A DNA stretch of 19,940 bases, from contig NZ_MKEQ01000004.1 of the NCBI RefSeq assembly GCF_001875655.1, positions 29,784 to 49,723 on the forward strand, read 5' to 3'. Below, in pieces: positions 19,464 through 19,940 of the stretch; the stretch's first letter is position 1, and every line of letters starts with the position of its first letter. Origin of the DNA: Enterobacter hormaechei ATCC 49162 (GTDB taxonomy: Bacteria; Pseudomonadota; Gammaproteobacteria; Enterobacterales; Enterobacteriaceae). Under the pieces are notes generated by a model, which was not told the origin of the DNA, made no database searches, and worked only from the letters and a program-made list of their open reading frames with translations. The translations under genes were made by a program, and so were the position numbers.

Positions 19464-19940
19464 ATGAAAAACACCTTTGATAAAGCACGCGCAGCAGAAA
19501 ACACCTCTCGGGAAGCCATCGAGTACCTCGAACGCGCTTCCGGTTTGTCGGCAGTGTCGACCGCCAAATTCGACGGAGACATGTCGTTTTCTTCCGCCTT
19601 CATGTTATTCACTCGCTTATCTTTACTGATAACGAGGCGTCGACCTGAAATAGCCGTTCATTGTGTTTTGATACATGTAATGCCGCATATCTCTGATGTA
19701 AAGGTAAGTGATATAAGTAGGGTCTTGGTCAACCAGCTGGTGAACCCACTGATACTGGAAGGCAAGATCGTCCAGGGCAGACGCGTGTTCTCCCTGATGA
19801 AACAGTTCCTGAGCTGGTGCGCCTTTCAGGGGCTGATTGATACATCACCGTTGAATGATATATCGCTCAATAGAGTTGCCGGTGGCGCAAAGCCAGTGCC
19901 GCGCGAACGTAAGCTGACGGACGCCGAGTCTGGGTATTCT
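19464..19940 (+). CDS. tyrosine recombinase / integrase, 5' part (runs off the window)
   Basis: The frame is open from ATG 19464 to the window end (159 codons, no stop). Residues about 40-140 look like the helical core-binding domain of phage integrases: SFSSAFMLFTRLSLLITRRRP, VSDISRVLVNQLVNPLILEG, RRVFSLMKQFLSWCAFQGLIDTSP. The linker KPVPRERKLTDAE, which begins the catalytic domain in P4-type integrases, follows. The catalytic R-H-R-Y residues lie beyond the window, and the usual arm-binding domain is not evident in the short N-terminus. GAGTGGACG before the ATG is a modest ribosome site. Control by LexA and a lox-like repeat upstream suggest a resolution or integration system. Confidence 0.85.
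   Translation, partial: MKNTFDKARAAENTSREAIEYLERASGLSAVSTAKFDGDMSFSSAFMLFTRLSLLITRRRPEIAVHCVLIHVMPHISDVKVSDISRVLVNQLVNPLILEGKIVQGRRVFSLMKQFLSWCAFQGLIDTSPLNDISLNRVAGGAKPVPRERKLTDAESGYS

Noticed and set aside
1..19940. CRISPR array or retron
   Set aside because: No regularly spaced direct repeats and no reverse transcriptase or Cas-like gene were seen in any frame.

Overview
The window looks like part of a phage-plasmid (or a plasmid derived from a large tailed phage) from an enterobacterium. The evidence is the mix of a plasmid-type partition pair (a ParA ATPase and a small basic partner) with phage-type DNA-metabolism genes: a DnaB-like helicase, a Toprim primase, an ATP-dependent DNA ligase, PhoH, a glutaredoxin and an N4 gp49/Sf6 gp66 family protein. 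There is also a tRNA-Asn and a tyrosine recombinase. From memory this gene set resembles the SSU5/pHCM2 group of phage-plasmids; that placement is inference and no replication initiator lies in the window. Nearly all backbone genes read rightward, are tightly packed, and have moderate GC.

Layout. 1-1200: parA and a parB-like gene, closed by a strong hairpin. 1185-1982: a low-GC leftward DUF2971 gene that looks like acquired cargo. 2246-8807: replication and DNA-metabolism operons (unknown gene, helicase, primase, a gene split by a one-base slip in an A-run, a Cys-rich protein, ligase, small membrane and winged-helix-like proteins). 8875-15015: a complete 6,141-bp GC-rich Tn3-family (Tn21-subgroup) transposon with identical 38-bp inverted ends and a 5-bp GATCT target duplication, inserted in a small membrane-protein gene. 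It carries a resolvase, three unknown genes, a cupin, and an MntA/HepT-type toxin-antitoxin pair; its transposase gene has lost an internal piece near the 3' end. 15102-15407: the backbone resumes with a membrane protein. 15403-16410: a roughly 1-kb apparently non-coding unit with many hairpins, a tRNA-Asn(GUU), a further long hairpin and a strong terminator. 16468-16503: a perfect 36-bp palindrome. 16649-18262: PhoH, a likely Acb2/Tad1-hairpin (anti-CBASS) protein, gp49/66 and glutaredoxin. 18359-19290: a putative exported protein overlapping a YafO-like toxin gene. 19332-19940: a lox-like inverted repeat, a near-consensus LexA box and the start of a tyrosine recombinase that runs off the window.

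Two dispersed dyads probably tie the backbone together. The first, RATAAGTA-N6-TACYTATY, stands before the 2246 gene, the 5727 gene, the structured-RNA region and phoH, with weaker copies at about 2085 and 6571. The second, AAACAA-R-TTGTTT, stands before parA and the helicase gene, with a related dyad before the primase. Both look like operators of regulators encoded outside the window.

The most unusual items are the large structured RNA candidate next to a tRNA (the setting of giant phage RNAs such as GOLLD and ROOL), the recombinase/lox-like/SOS cluster, the 36-bp palindrome, and the candidate counter-defence and toxin genes.
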